This document shows positions 37,301 to 46,170 of a stretch of DNA of 64,000 nucleotides, one piece after another (position 1 is the stretch's first letter; each line of letters starts with the position of its first letter). The notes beneath the pieces were generated by a model. It was not told where the DNA came from. It ran no database searches and saw nothing but the letters and a program-made list of their open reading frames with translations. Source of the stretch: Chitinophaga tropicalis. Its GTDB lineage: Bacteria > Bacteroidota > Bacteroidia > Chitinophagales > Chitinophagaceae. Where the stretch lies: assembly GCF_009758205.1 (NCBI RefSeq), contig NZ_WRXN01000021.1, positions 23,414 through 87,413 of the forward strand. The letters run 5' to 3'. The position numbers and the translations under genes are program-made.

Positions 37301-37428
37301 TTTACATCACCAAATACAAAGGTGCATCTCCTGAGATCACCTCCGCCGATCTCCTGTCACAGAACGTAGACCTGAACCCTTATCCTGTATCCAGTAATGC
37401 CAGGGCAGGTGTGAATGTGAAATTTTAA
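34366..37428 (+). CDS. SusC/RagA-type TonB-linked outer membrane transporter (PUL 2)
   Basis: Oligosaccharide importer. The N-terminal signal is long (MRLITIIPG ... STLDVFAQ), with a charged lead of some 25 residues before the hydrophobic core. Then come a carboxypeptidase-regulatory-like domain (ISGRILDDKTGDPVIGATIRVKG), the plug (NEVVVIGYGTQRK, PLFVVDGMIVDD, DASATAIYGARGANGVIIV) and a barrel ending VNVKF. A calcium-site-like DVNGDGRIDGND motif lies in the late barrel, common for SusC. 1020 residues is a normal length. susD2 follows after 21 bp. Confidence 0.97.
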   Translation: MRLITIIPGSQLPKVLHVPGTFPLRRTFLFFSLFLTVLLSTLDVFAQTKISGRILDDKTGDPVIGATIRVKGKSVGTTSDPQGNFSLNTPENSTLEISYVGFARQELKAGTNMEIRMKADAGLNEVVVIGYGTQRKSDLTGSVVSIKAADLTKIGGTSNPAEGLQSKAPGVQVLSSGSPGTSPVIRVRGVGSNSNPNPLFVVDGMIVDDVNFLTGNDIESMEVLKDASATAIYGARGANGVIIVTTKKGKAGSTVIDVSGSEGMQFLTRKYETANASEYGTIINKLQNTTVYPNPASLGKGTDWLKEVSRNASFRDYQVALNGGSEKIRYNLSGSYFRQDGVFKYTTFNRVTVRLNTEYKVNDKLTVGENMSMSNSNNAAPGLYYLFMRSVNRISPLLSVYDSAGKFTAPQDGRLINPYASLFYNKDYNSNDVRLVGNFWGNYEVVPGLNFRTSYGVNWLHNRTDQFIPSYSIIQPNQYNPVNSYSNTYGVDFTWLWENTLTYDKQLGNDHHLNLLAGTTAQKRKRDYLTGTGKGYALDDLNYVSIYSAPASTRAVSGEQPLTETILSYLFRANYSYKDRYLLTGSFRADGSSKFGKNNRFGYFPSVALGWRVTEEGFMKDNGVIDNLKLRASWGVTGNDRISNGISYSLVTQDPVYDAIFNRAVATNGAVLTSSNPDIKWERTFQKDMGFEMSVLKNRLAVEFDYYNRETKDLLLIIPIAGGSAGINATYSNVGSVRNKGIEFALDWQDNIDAFKYGVRVTGSTFKNTVTDYGKQVTTNNIFSTPLFTRIQEGQPLGYFYGYQAIGIYRTQGELDAWNKYAVSKGQTAYHNGAQPGDLIYKDVNGDGRIDGNDMTNIGSPYPKFYGSLNLSASWKGFDFSVDIFGSFGSKILNGSYNLVEFNTTNLHKDWVNAWTPDNTNASMPRLGVNSINTLPSSFIVQNGSYVKVRNIEFGYTFNKLGAGKIKSARIFLNATNLFYITKYKGASPEITSADLLSQNVDLNPYPVSSNARAGVNVKF

Positions 37429-37449
37429 TGATCCTTTTAACTAACAGTT

Positions 37450-38970
37450 ATGAAACGCATTTTATATATATTCCTGGCAGGCATCTCTTTTACAGCCGTA
37501 TCCTGCAAAAAATCTTTCCTCGACGTTCCTCCCCAGGGACAACTGACTGAAGACATATTCCTGGCCAACGAATCAATGATAGATCAATGGGTGAACAGGA
37601 TCTATGGCACTATCAGCTGGCGCGAATTCCGCATAGGACAACAATGGTTTTCTGTAAGAGAAATGGGCGCGGACGATTTTACGCCCGGCCTGGGAAGCGG
37701 TAGTATGGCTACAGACCTGAAAGTATTCCAGGACTATGCGCACACACCTTCGACAGAGCTCTATGTAGAACGTTACTGGTCAAGAACATTCCAGAATCTT
37801 AACTTCTGTAACCAGGTAACTGACGTAACACCCGGTTTCAAAGACCAGACCATCGCTAAGAAAGCGGAAGCACAGGCAAAATACTTCCGCGCCTTCTATT
37901 ATTTCGAACTGGTGAATATATTCGGGAAAGTACCGCTGAGAGATCATGTACCTGTACCGGCAGAATATGACATTCCTGTAAGTTCAGAAGATACCATCTA
38001 CGCCCAGATCATCAAAGACCTGGAATATGCGGTAGATAACCTGCCAACAAGGGCAGAGTGGGGAACAGCCGGTCTCGGACATGTTACCAAAGGTACTGCC
38101 CAGGGCCTGCTGGCAAAAGTATACCTCTTCAGGCAGAACTATGCAAAAGCGCAGGAATATGCCAACAGCGTAATGACCTCCGGCGAATATAGCCTGGAGC
38201 CGGATTACCGTAATATTTTCAGCCCTGCCAATCCTTATTCTGTAGAGAACATGATGCCCGGGCATTTCAGCTATAATACAGCCATTGCTTTTGGCAGAAC
38301 ATGGAATCCTTATATAGAATACCAGGGCATTAACGGCCAGTTTGGCAACGGGTTCGTTTACCCCTCAGAAAGTCTGGTGAACAGCTACGAAACCGGCGAT
38401 CCGCGCCGCACAGCTACCATCTTCAACAGCGGGGAAGTAGTGGAAGGATTTAAAAGCAATGCTGCTATCAACATTCCCAATGGTTATAAATACGCTAACA
38501 AAAAGATCATCTGGCCTTTCTCATACTGGAAAGAAGGAACATTTATGCAGCAGGAAATCAACCAGCTTTTCCTGCGTTATGCTGACGTCATCCTGATCTA
38601 TGCAGAAGCCAGCAATGAACTGGGACAATCCGGCAACGCCCTGCAGGCCCTGGAAAAAGTACGTTTCCGCGCCCGTGGTAACAAGACATTTGCGGAAGCA
38701 GGCATATTGCCTGAAATAACTGAAACAGGTAAAGAAGCATTAAGGGAGATCATCTGGCATGAAAGACGAATAGAACTGGCCATGGAAGGACACCGCTGGT
38801 TTGATCTCCTTCGCTATAATGCCGTAGTGCCCGGTTATACAGAGAATCTGCTGAAGAATACTTATGGCAGAACTAATTTCAGTTATACAAAATACAGCAG
38901 GTATCCTATTCCGTTCGCCATCCTGGCAACATCAAATGGTATCCTGGTACAAAATGACGCCTGGAAGTGA
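37450..38970 (+). CDS. SusD/RagB-family glycan-binding lipoprotein (PUL 2)
   Basis: Surface glycan-binding partner of the preceding SusC. Lipobox cysteine in TAVSCKKSFLDVPPQG. Family motifs are AQAKYFRAFYYFELVNIFGKV, TKGTAQGLLAKVYLF, FLRYADVILIYAEASNEL and HERRIELAMEGHRWFDLLRYN near the end. 506 residues is normal. Unlike PUL 1 no glycosidase follows on this strand; the next plus-strand gene is far away, and a GH51 gene lies beyond two unrelated minus-strand genes. Confidence 0.96.
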   Translation: MKRILYIFLAGISFTAVSCKKSFLDVPPQGQLTEDIFLANESMIDQWVNRIYGTISWREFRIGQQWFSVREMGADDFTPGLGSGSMATDLKVFQDYAHTPSTELYVERYWSRTFQNLNFCNQVTDVTPGFKDQTIAKKAEAQAKYFRAFYYFELVNIFGKVPLRDHVPVPAEYDIPVSSEDTIYAQIIKDLEYAVDNLPTRAEWGTAGLGHVTKGTAQGLLAKVYLFRQNYAKAQEYANSVMTSGEYSLEPDYRNIFSPANPYSVENMMPGHFSYNTAIAFGRTWNPYIEYQGINGQFGNGFVYPSESLVNSYETGDPRRTATIFNSGEVVEGFKSNAAINIPNGYKYANKKIIWPFSYWKEGTFMQQEINQLFLRYADVILIYAEASNELGQSGNALQALEKVRFRARGNKTFAEAGILPEITETGKEALREIIWHERRIELAMEGHRWFDLLRYNAVVPGYTENLLKNTYGRTNFSYTKYSRYPIPFAILATSNGILVQNDAWK

Positions 38971-39016
38971 TAATTTAATCTTAGTACTTTTAAACTGTGT
39001 ACAGTACAAAAAAGTC

Positions 39017-39058
39017 GGGGCTAACCTAGAAAGCAAAAAAGCTTTTAGGTCGGCCCTG
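39017..39058. terminator. Imperfect hairpin between convergent genes
   Basis: GGGGCTAACCTA and AGGTCGGCCCT pair imperfectly around an inner AAAGC-A6-GCTTT hairpin. It lies between susD2 and the convergent DUF1016-like gene and may terminate either. Confidence 0.5.
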
Positions 39059-39065
39059 ATTTTGG

Positions 39066-40361
39066 TTAAGAAAGATCCACAGCGAGAGCAAGGAAGTATC
39101 TGTTACTGAAAATGTCGACGAAGGATCTTTTATTGATTATGTCACTATCAAGCTTGACGAATTTTTCGGTGATAGTGATCTCGGAATTCCCCTCTTTTTC
39201 AACAGATGTCTTTGTGCCAATGATGCCTGTTGATAGTTCGGTCCGTAGATGCTCCGGAACGGTAGGAAGACCATCGCTCTCTTTGGTTGTTAACAACTCA
39301 TGAAGTTGCAGCTCATTTTGAGCGAGCAGCCTTCCATAAAATATCATTGTCTCAATATCCGGTAGGCTGAGAAGTGCCAGAAGCTGCTCCCAATTAACCA
39401 GGTAAGCCAGGCGGGCAGAAAGAGCATTATCATTACATCTTTCATTGAATAAGGCCATCCCTTTCATATCTTCCGCATTGAATAGGATTTCGCCATTCTT
39501 CTGGCGGAAAAGGAATGTTGCACGTTTTATGGCGCCTTGTTTATCGGCAGTAGATTTGTAGTTTGAAAGTGCTTCATTTAACTGTTTGCCCATCATCCAA
39601 TAAGTGATATTCAGATGGCTATTCAGCCAGGTACTATGCTTGCGTCTGAATTGCAAAATGAGGGGTCTGATAACAGCAATGATATCCTCTGTTTTTGTTT
39701 CAGTTTGTGCTGCCAATGCCGGTTCCTCTCTATCGGGGAAATGCATCAATTCGCGGAACCTGATGGAATGGGCGCCAGTGTAAAGATCTTCTGTCTGAAC
39801 CTTCTCCCATATTGCCCACATAGGTTCGGGAATCAGCCCGGATAATTTAACAGGATCTACTTTTGTAAATACAGTCTCATTATTATCTGCTTCCGGAAAA
39901 CTCGAAGGCATATTTTCAGTAACCTTTTTAAGTTGAGCGTTACTTAATCCATCCTGTAGAATCAACCGGATGGCATGTAGTATATCGCTTTGCTGCTCCA
40001 GGCAAACGAGGGTGGTGATATGTTCCCAATCCAGGAAGGAAGCGAACTTCGTGGCGATATTGAAATCGGAAAAGGTACGATGAAAGCGACACATGACTGT
40101 CAGGTTTTCTCCACTGAAGAAGGAGCCAAATTTTACCATTGACCACACAGAAAGCGATTCCTTTAGATGTATGGATTTCTCTTTTTCGTTGAGGGTATCC
40201 ATATAATTATTTATTGCTGCCCCCATCTGCCAGAAAAACAGATTCAATTCATAATTTGAAGTAACCTGTATTTCGCGTTTCCGTTGAAGGGCTGTTGCAT
40301 ATAGACTTTCCGGGAAATTTTTATTGGCGTACATCCCCTTTATTCTTTTTACCGATTTCAT
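39066..40361 (-). CDS. DUF1016-like (YhcG N-terminal domain) protein without visible nuclease domain
   Basis: 431 residues, no signal peptide. The first half (YELNLFFWQMGAAINNYMD, VKFGSFFSGENLTVMCRFHR, FLDWEHITTLVCLEQQSDILH) matches the helical N-terminal domain of YhcG/DUF1016 proteins. The second half repeats the plan (HLNITYWMMGKQLNEALSN, FNAEDMKGMALFNER, LVNWEQLLALLSLPDIETMIFY). The usual C-terminal PDDEXK nuclease domain is absent; only a short tail follows. It may be a DNA- or partner-binding relic, or a regulator. It starts 22 bp after the lipoprotein gene at 40383 and may share its transcript. The family call is moderately sure, the function unknown. Confidence 0.65.
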   Translation of the reverse strand: MKSVKRIKGMYANKNFPESLYATALQRKREIQVTSNYELNLFFWQMGAAINNYMDTLNEKEKSIHLKESLSVWSMVKFGSFFSGENLTVMCRFHRTFSDFNIATKFASFLDWEHITTLVCLEQQSDILHAIRLILQDGLSNAQLKKVTENMPSSFPEADNNETVFTKVDPVKLSGLIPEPMWAIWEKVQTEDLYTGAHSIRFRELMHFPDREEPALAAQTETKTEDIIAVIRPLILQFRRKHSTWLNSHLNITYWMMGKQLNEALSNYKSTADKQGAIKRATFLFRQKNGEILFNAEDMKGMALFNERCNDNALSARLAYLVNWEQLLALLSLPDIETMIFYGRLLAQNELQLHELLTTKESDGLPTVPEHLRTELSTGIIGTKTSVEKEGNSEITITEKFVKLDSDIINKRSFVDIFSNRYFLALAVDLS

Positions 40362-40382
40362 GAATAAACCTATTTATTAGAA

Positions 40383-41720
40383 TTACCTGACCCTGGTTTT
40401 GGTAATAGCCCATTGCCTGGTATTCAACATGCCATCTGAATATACATATTTAGCATGGACCAGGCAAGACCAGAAAAGATTTACATGGAGGTTTCCCGGA
40501 GCTAAAACATACCAGGCTGCTTTATCGAATAAGGTAATACTCCGGGTTACCGTTCTCCCATAAGTGTCTGAAAACCGTGCGACCACAGGGAAGGCCATGA
40601 TCGGATCCATAACGATTCCTATTATGACAAAGGTATCAGGGTCGCGCGTGATTTGCGCATTGTAGGTATATTTAATAGCTACCCGGGAAGCACCGTTGTT
40701 CAAGTCTTCAGTGGAATAATCTTCATCCGGCGCCCATTCTTCCACCGTCACATGTTCAATGCCATTTTCGTCGATCACAGGATCATTGGGATTGCCGCCC
40801 GTGGCATTGCAAGAATTTACATGGTATTGATAGTTGTCCATTGTTGCGGATTCTATTGAACAACCGACAGCGTTTCCACTCCTCATATTGTGATCGTTCA
40901 GGACAGTAAGGGAACGATTAAGCATATCATAGGTGCCGAAGTTTTCGACAATATATCTGGGACCATCCACCCTGATGCCCTGGCTGGGAACGTGTGTAAC
41001 GGTAAACCCCTCATTGAACTCAATACCCAGGTTGTACTGTAAGCGGCTGACCAAATAAGCTATTGCGCTGTTGGCTACGTCCTGTTGGCTTGGTCCGCTA
41101 CAAAATCCGTTCAGGTACTCAAGCCTGATGATTCCATCGAAAATGATATAACAGCTCTCAACTACAGATGAGGAATTGTTTCCATTTACTTTTTTTCTGT
41201 TATTTGATGGGAGTACTCTGTTCTGGTAAGGAGGGGAGTCGGACACGGAAGAATGCCCCCTGGATTCCCGATTGAAGAAAGCAAAAAGTTCTGCAGTTTG
41301 CAGTCGTTCACGAAAGGTTGTGGCTTTCCTAAGTGTGTTTTTAAGGTTAACCGTGACTACTTGCCGGACTTTTTCACTTGCGTCAAGTTTTGTAATCAAG
41401 ACGTTGGTCACGGTAGCTCTTCCTGTCCTGACTGCGAAGATGTATTCCAATGAACTGTCCGCGACTGATATACGTACCTGGATATGGTCCCAATCCAGCA
41501 AGCCATTCTGTGGGAAGCTATCACTGAAATGAACGGTTTTGTTCAGTTCATGAAGCTCATGATTAAGTTTTATCAAATGGGCATCGCTTCCCTTATAGCC
41601 GTTGAGGGTAGAATGTTTTACTTGGCTGGATTCTTCATTCTTTTGGCATGATGTGAAAAGGAAAAGAAAGAAAATAAAAGACAATAAGAGACGGGATGAA
41701 CTACTGGACATGTTGGTCAT
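40383..41720 (-). CDS. Hypothetical lipoprotein
   Basis: 445 residues with an N-terminal lipoprotein signal (LLLSFIFFLFLFTSCQKNEES). I see no known catalytic motif. The middle is serine-rich and asparagine-rich (KKVNGNNSSSVV), and several cysteines occur in the second half (YLNGFCSGPSQQDV, NAVGCSIES, YHVNSCNATGG), some perhaps paired. The sequence GIEHVTVEEWAPDEDY and later beta-rich stretches suggest a cell-surface beta-sandwich protein, which is weak inference. Start ATG 41720 and an ATG 9 bases in are both possible. Confidence 0.8.
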   Translation of the reverse strand: MTNMSSSSSRLLLSFIFFLFLFTSCQKNEESSQVKHSTLNGYKGSDAHLIKLNHELHELNKTVHFSDSFPQNGLLDWDHIQVRISVADSSLEYIFAVRTGRATVTNVLITKLDASEKVRQVVTVNLKNTLRKATTFRERLQTAELFAFFNRESRGHSSVSDSPPYQNRVLPSNNRKKVNGNNSSSVVESCYIIFDGIIRLEYLNGFCSGPSQQDVANSAIAYLVSRLQYNLGIEFNEGFTVTHVPSQGIRVDGPRYIVENFGTYDMLNRSLTVLNDHNMRSGNAVGCSIESATMDNYQYHVNSCNATGGNPNDPVIDENGIEHVTVEEWAPDEDYSTEDLNNGASRVAIKYTYNAQITRDPDTFVIIGIVMDPIMAFPVVARFSDTYGRTVTRSITLFDKAAWYVLAPGNLHVNLFWSCLVHAKYVYSDGMLNTRQWAITKTRVR

Positions 41721-42161
41721 GATTTTCGGTTTTTGATTATAAAAAGGCGCTGGACGGAACTTATGATGAAGGAGCGTATTGAATATGTACTGTCAACTCA
41801 ATCAAGAAAGCATGATACCTGTCGGTTTACCAGTGGTTGCTTTTGGGGGATCGATTTATTTCAACCATTGGCTTGGGGAAGCGCAGATTGTGGTAAATAT
41901 GATGTTTTGTACATGTTTCGGATTATAATACTTAGGTTAAATGATAATAATTCTGGGTTCTGAATGACCGATGGGGGTGTTTTATCCCAGAATTGTTAAG
42001 TTCGCTAAGGTAACTCATTACGTCAAGTCTACCAAAAACTATGATCGTGATCATCTAAGCGTTATGGATCTAATAACTGTTCTAAAATTAGGGCTGACCC
42101 AAAAGCTCTTTTGCTTTTGAGTTCTTATGTTTGGGTCAGCCCCATAGTTCAATCCCGCTAA
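41721..42161. other. Gene-free stretch with two hairpins
   Basis: I find no supportable gene. It holds a hairpin at 41949-41994 (AATTCTGGG / CCCAGAATT), a 14-bp palindrome ATGATCGTGATCAT at 42041-42054, and a strong hairpin at 42091-42142 (GGGCTGACCCAAA / TTTGGGTCAGCCC with an inner AAAAGC/GCTTTT). The last one lies just downstream of the GH51 stop and is probably its terminator. Confidence 0.6.
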
Positions 42162-44726
42162 TCACTTCGTCCTAATCCTGATAACAGTAAACGAATAAGC
42201 CGGTAATTCATCACTAAACTTCCCACTAACCTTACATCCCGAAACCACCGGCTTCACATCCAACGCCCCCGGCTGCCCCTGCATCACCGTCTTCACCGCC
42301 TCAACATCCGCAGTAGAAATATCCCCCAGGTCAATCGCCGCATTCACAGCCACCGGCAACAGGTTCACCATTTTCACGATCACATCCTTACTCTTCGAAT
42401 CACGCACAACAGACACAGCTACACGCTTCTTCGCCGCATCCTGGTTACTGGAAAGTGATATACTACCCGGAAGATATTCATCCCCCGCATTCTTCCCATA
42501 TAGCTGCTGCACATAATACCCAACTGTAGGTTTCACAGTAGTATTATTAAAATAAATAAGATCAGGGTTCCATTGTGTATGTCCTTCCTTAGCCAGTAAC
42601 GGTGCATAAGACGCCATATGTACCACATCCCCGTTCCTTTCTATGCTTGTCAGGTAAATCGCCTCGGCAAGCGCTGTTTCAAGGTTGTTAGGCCGGCCGG
42701 GCAAATGAGCGGCATACTCCCCGAGATAAACTTTTGAAGCAGAACGGTCATATTTGTCGTAGAAATCCTGGTTGTTGATAAACCATCCGGGCGACTGATA
42801 ATAATGCTCATCCACCATCGGTACTTTCAGCTTACGGGCCACATCCCATCCCTCAGTATAATCCGTTCCCTCAAAGAATGGTCCCACAGTACCTATCACA
42901 GTGATCTCCGGATGCTTTTGCTTCAATGCCTGGAAGATCATAGTAAAGCGCTCCTCGAAAATATCAGTGATCAGATCTTCATTGCCTATGCCAATATATT
43001 TAAGGTTAAACGGTTTCGGATGACCAGCCTCTGCACGCTTCTTACCCCAGGTTGTATTAACATCTCCATTGGCATATTCCACCAGGTCACATATATCCTG
43101 AATATACTGTTCCATTTCACTCACAGGCACACCGCCCTGTTGCCCCGCACCGCCGGTAGATGAGTTCTGACAGGGAACGCCTGCAGCAATAACCGGCAGG
43201 GGAACAGCTCCTATATCTTCACAATACTGGAAGTATTCAAAATATCCCAGCCCGGTAGATTGATGATAACCCCAGATGTTGCGTTGCGGCTTGCGGGCTT
43301 CCAGCGGACCTATAGTATTCTTCCACCGGTATATATTAGCCAGCCCGTCCCCATGCGCTACGCACCCTCCCGGAAAACGTATGAAGCGCGGATGTATATC
43401 TGCAATGGTCTGTGCCAGATCTGCCCTCAGACCGTTCTTCCTGTCTTTAAAGGTTTTCTGCGGAAAGAGCGAGATCATATCGAGCGAGAGCGTCCCGGCT
43501 GTAAGCGGCTGCAGTTCCAGCTGGGCATCCGCAGCATCTGCGGTAGCCGTCAGCGTGGCTTTCACAGTCTGCCATTTATTGGAAGAGACGTTGACAGTGG
43601 TCTGTGCCACTACTTTACCCTCTTTATCTGTAAGACGTACCAGCACTTTCCCGCCTGCCTGTTTCGCAAATAAAGAGAGATCGTATTTCTCGCCCTTTTT
43701 CACCGGAATACCATCAAACCCGCTATTGATCAACGCCGCTCCAGGTGTACTGGTCTGCAATACCGCATAATGACGATTGTTGATATGTACAGGATTTGCA
43801 GAATCAACAAGGAAAGTTGAGTTGCCTCCTTTTAATTTCCAGGAATAGGTACTGTTCCAGTTTTTATTATCATCCGGCGTATATTCAAAATCACGGTTCT
43901 GCACCAGTTCTGCATATAACCCGCCATCTGCAGCATAGTTGATATCCTCGAAGAAAATACCCAGCAACAGGTCGCTGATAGGCCTTGCCTTTGCAGGCTG
44001 TACAGTGATAGTTGCCTGTAATGGCTGCATCCCGGCAAAACGCTGTCCGTCCTGCTGGGTGGTTTCCCTTTCCTGCGCAGATCTATACTGTTTCAGTTCA
44101 TATGTCTGTATCAGCTTCTCTACTACAGCCCATGACACACGATGTACCTGTCCCTCTGCCCGTCCGCCGGGAAGGCTTATCTGCTGACTGGCACTTTTAA
44201 ATGAACCTATTTCCCTCACCGGGCTATAGCTGACAAAATCCTTGGTGCTAAGTTCATATGACTTCCCGTCGGCGCTGTTATAAAAGACAATATAAAGCTG
44301 TTGCCTGTTGTCATAGGCAGCAGCAATACCCTTAACGGTAGTACCTTGTTTTACCTCAGGATAGCTTTGCCTTTTCCAGTTTACAAGATCGGCAGATGCC
44401 GCATGGGCAAACACATTACCCCGCTCATTCAGGGCCCAGATACAATGCCAGAGCCCGTCAGCACCAGGAAAAAGGTAAGGGGTGAGCATACGTTTTTCTA
44501 TTCCCCAGCTGCCATAGTCGCTTTTCAGATACCCGAAATCTGTGCCAATAGGATGCCAGTCCTCACGATCTCGGCTCCAGGCATATTGAAGCCCGTTGTG
44601 GTTGTTGTTTTTCCCCGTAGCATAGGAAAAAAGATAGACAGAATCGGGATCGGCAGCTGCGGCTGCAGGTGCCGGCCGGAAAGCCAGTGCCAGGCAGAAA
44701 AGTATGCATGACCAGTTCTTGTTCAT
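42162..44726 (-). CDS. GH51 alpha-L-arabinofuranosidase with N-terminal GH43-like domain
   Basis: 854 residues with a signal peptide (ending PAPAAAAA). Residues about 28-215 resemble part of a five-bladed propeller of GH43-type proteins (SVYLFSYATGKNNNHNGLQYAW, MLTPYLFPGADGLWHCIWAL), but I cannot see a full set of catalytic acids, so this part may only bind. From about 240 a GH51 enzyme follows (ISDLLLGIFFEDINYAADGG), with a CBM4/9-like sandwich (310-420), FIRFPGGCVAHGD, the acid/base in YIGIGNEDL (Glu583) and the nucleophile in VYLGEYAAH (Glu670). It would release arabinose from arabinogalactan or arabinan. It is close to PUL 2 but on the other strand. Confidence 0.92.
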   Translation of the reverse strand: MNKNWSCILFCLALAFRPAPAAAAADPDSVYLFSYATGKNNNHNGLQYAWSRDREDWHPIGTDFGYLKSDYGSWGIEKRMLTPYLFPGADGLWHCIWALNERGNVFAHAASADLVNWKRQSYPEVKQGTTVKGIAAAYDNRQQLYIVFYNSADGKSYELSTKDFVSYSPVREIGSFKSASQQISLPGGRAEGQVHRVSWAVVEKLIQTYELKQYRSAQERETTQQDGQRFAGMQPLQATITVQPAKARPISDLLLGIFFEDINYAADGGLYAELVQNRDFEYTPDDNKNWNSTYSWKLKGGNSTFLVDSANPVHINNRHYAVLQTSTPGAALINSGFDGIPVKKGEKYDLSLFAKQAGGKVLVRLTDKEGKVVAQTTVNVSSNKWQTVKATLTATADAADAQLELQPLTAGTLSLDMISLFPQKTFKDRKNGLRADLAQTIADIHPRFIRFPGGCVAHGDGLANIYRWKNTIGPLEARKPQRNIWGYHQSTGLGYFEYFQYCEDIGAVPLPVIAAGVPCQNSSTGGAGQQGGVPVSEMEQYIQDICDLVEYANGDVNTTWGKKRAEAGHPKPFNLKYIGIGNEDLITDIFEERFTMIFQALKQKHPEITVIGTVGPFFEGTDYTEGWDVARKLKVPMVDEHYYQSPGWFINNQDFYDKYDRSASKVYLGEYAAHLPGRPNNLETALAEAIYLTSIERNGDVVHMASYAPLLAKEGHTQWNPDLIYFNNTTVKPTVGYYVQQLYGKNAGDEYLPGSISLSSNQDAAKKRVAVSVVRDSKSKDVIVKMVNLLPVAVNAAIDLGDISTADVEAVKTVMQGQPGALDVKPVVSGCKVSGKFSDELPAYSFTVIRIRTK

Positions 44727-44934
44727 AGTGGAATTGTTTATCTGGCTTACAAAATAGTAATAAAAAGTGTTAATTAGACAATTAAATTGTTTTTATCCTG
44801 AGATTAATAATAAATCTCACTGCACATCTCATCTCAGTGGGCCTTAGTAATATTGCACCACAACCAGAATCTGTCGGGCATAATATATATCTGCAAACCC
44901 TAATTCCCATTCTTCACTAAAATCAAAATTTAAC

Positions 44935-45687
44935 ATGAAAAAGAGCGCTATTTTCTCGCTTGTGGTCCTGTTGACCCTTTTCTTCGCAGCCTGTAAAAAA
45001 TCGGATACACAGGTAGTAACTCCTGAAACAGAAGCAAGCAACTCAGACAAAGTACTTTCTTACATCCTCGGCCTGGGATTCCCCGCTACCAGTATTGTAG
45101 AACATCCTACAGAGTATATTGTTGAAGGAGATATCAGCTTCCCTAAGAACATGACCGTTCCTGAAGGAGGTGTAAAAGCTGAACAATATTATACCGGCAG
45201 CCTCGTATCTGCTGCTAACGTGACAAATATCCGCCTCAAAATAGATGCTTCCATGACCTCTATGACTTCTGAGATCAATTCCGCCATCGCACAATGGAAT
45301 GGTGTCGCAAACTGCTCCATTAACTGGACCGTTGTAACAGGAACATCCTATGATGTACTGATCACTGATGCCAATTTAGGCTCCGGTGTATGTGGTGCAG
45401 GAACTTTCCCTTCCAGTGGCAGGGCAGGTAACCTGATCAGGATCAATAAGGCATATATAGCAGGCAATAGCTTTGCACAGCGCGCACGTACCATCTGCCA
45501 TGAAATGGGACATAACGTTTCCTTCAGGCACACCAACTGGGCCTCTATTGGCGAGTCTTCTGCTACAGCAGTACCAGGTGTAGGTGGTACAGATGCCTCT
45601 TCTATAATGAATGGTGGCCAGTGCGGTAGCGGCGCTACTGTATTGTCTACAAAAGATAAACAGGCTGCAGTGGCTTTATATCCCTGA
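44935..45687 (+). CDS. M57-type zinc metalloprotease lipoprotein
   Basis: 250 residues. Lipoprotein signal with Cys20 (LFFAACKKSDT). The zinc site is TICHEMGHNVSFRHTNW: His189, Glu190, His193 and His199, i.e. HExGHxxxxxH, with a downstream SSIMNGGQCG resembling the Met-turn of metzincins. This is the pattern of the 'dual-action HEIGH' family (M57) of Bacteroidota. Two cysteines (NCSINW, GVCGAG) may pair. It is probably on the outer membrane surface or in the periplasm; the substrate is unknown. A clear terminator follows, so it is a single-gene unit. Confidence 0.9.
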   Translation: MKKSAIFSLVVLLTLFFAACKKSDTQVVTPETEASNSDKVLSYILGLGFPATSIVEHPTEYIVEGDISFPKNMTVPEGGVKAEQYYTGSLVSAANVTNIRLKIDASMTSMTSEINSAIAQWNGVANCSINWTVVTGTSYDVLITDANLGSGVCGAGTFPSSGRAGNLIRINKAYIAGNSFAQRARTICHEMGHNVSFRHTNWASIGESSATAVPGVGGTDASSIMNGGQCGSGATVLSTKDKQAAVALYP

Positions 45688-45707
45688 TAAGATATAAGCC
45701 TGGCAGT

Positions 45708-45744
45708 AAAACGCTTTCACCGTAAAACGTGAAAGCGTTTTTTT
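45708..45744 (+). terminator. Rho-independent terminator
   Basis: Perfect 13-bp arms AAAACGCTTTCAC (45708-45720) and GTGAAAGCGTTTT (45729-45741) followed by T; it ends the metalloprotease transcript. Confidence 0.9.
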
Positions 45745-45759
45745 ATTTATCAGATTTAA

Positions 45760-46170
45760 TTAAACCCGCCAGTAGTATTTAGTACCAAAACCTGCATTGT
45801 TATCCGTCAGCTTCAGCTCAGTAAAATTTATCTGCCAGATAGCCGCCCTGAATGTCTTCGCTACCGGAAACCGCTTCTCATAAAGCTGTAACGCCTTCTC
45901 TTCTTCTGTACCTTTCAATAACGTCACCTTCCCTGTAAACTGTAGTCCGCAGATCTGTGATATATCTTCCACAGCTACAGCTATAGTGCCGCTTACATTG
46001 TTATTTTCCAGCATCATGCTGCCATGCCTTGTATTAAGATCAGTCATAACATACAGGCACTCCTTATCTGCTGCATAGAATAAACTGGCTGCCCATATTA
46101 CCTCTGCAGATCCTGTACAAATGGTCAGCACATAATTGCTTCGTATAAATGACCATATTTTCTCTTTCAT
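45760..46170 (-). CDS. PNPOx-like FMN-binding split-barrel protein (YhbP/UPF0306-like)
   Basis: I start at ATG 46170 (MKEKIWSFIRSNYVLTI) rather than 46206. About 136 residues. The order IWAASLFYAADKECLYVMTDLNTRHGSMM and ICGLQFTGKVTLL is that of small pyridoxamine-5'-phosphate-oxidase-like proteins, closest in my memory to the E. coli YhbP group. Members bind FMN or are of unknown activity. Cytosolic, standing alone and convergent with the metalloprotease gene. Confidence 0.8.
   Translation of the reverse strand: MKEKIWSFIRSNYVLTICTGSAEVIWAASLFYAADKECLYVMTDLNTRHGSMMLENNNVSGTIAVAVEDISQICGLQFTGKVTLLKGTEEEKALQLYEKRFPVAKTFRAAIWQINFTELKLTDNNAGFGTKYYWRV

Noticed and set aside
39017..42142. DUF1016-like gene and lipoprotein as an island flanked by similar GGGGCTnACC hairpins
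   Set aside because: The two hairpins differ in detail, lie at the 3' ends of the flanking PUL genes and are explained as terminators; I found no target duplication.
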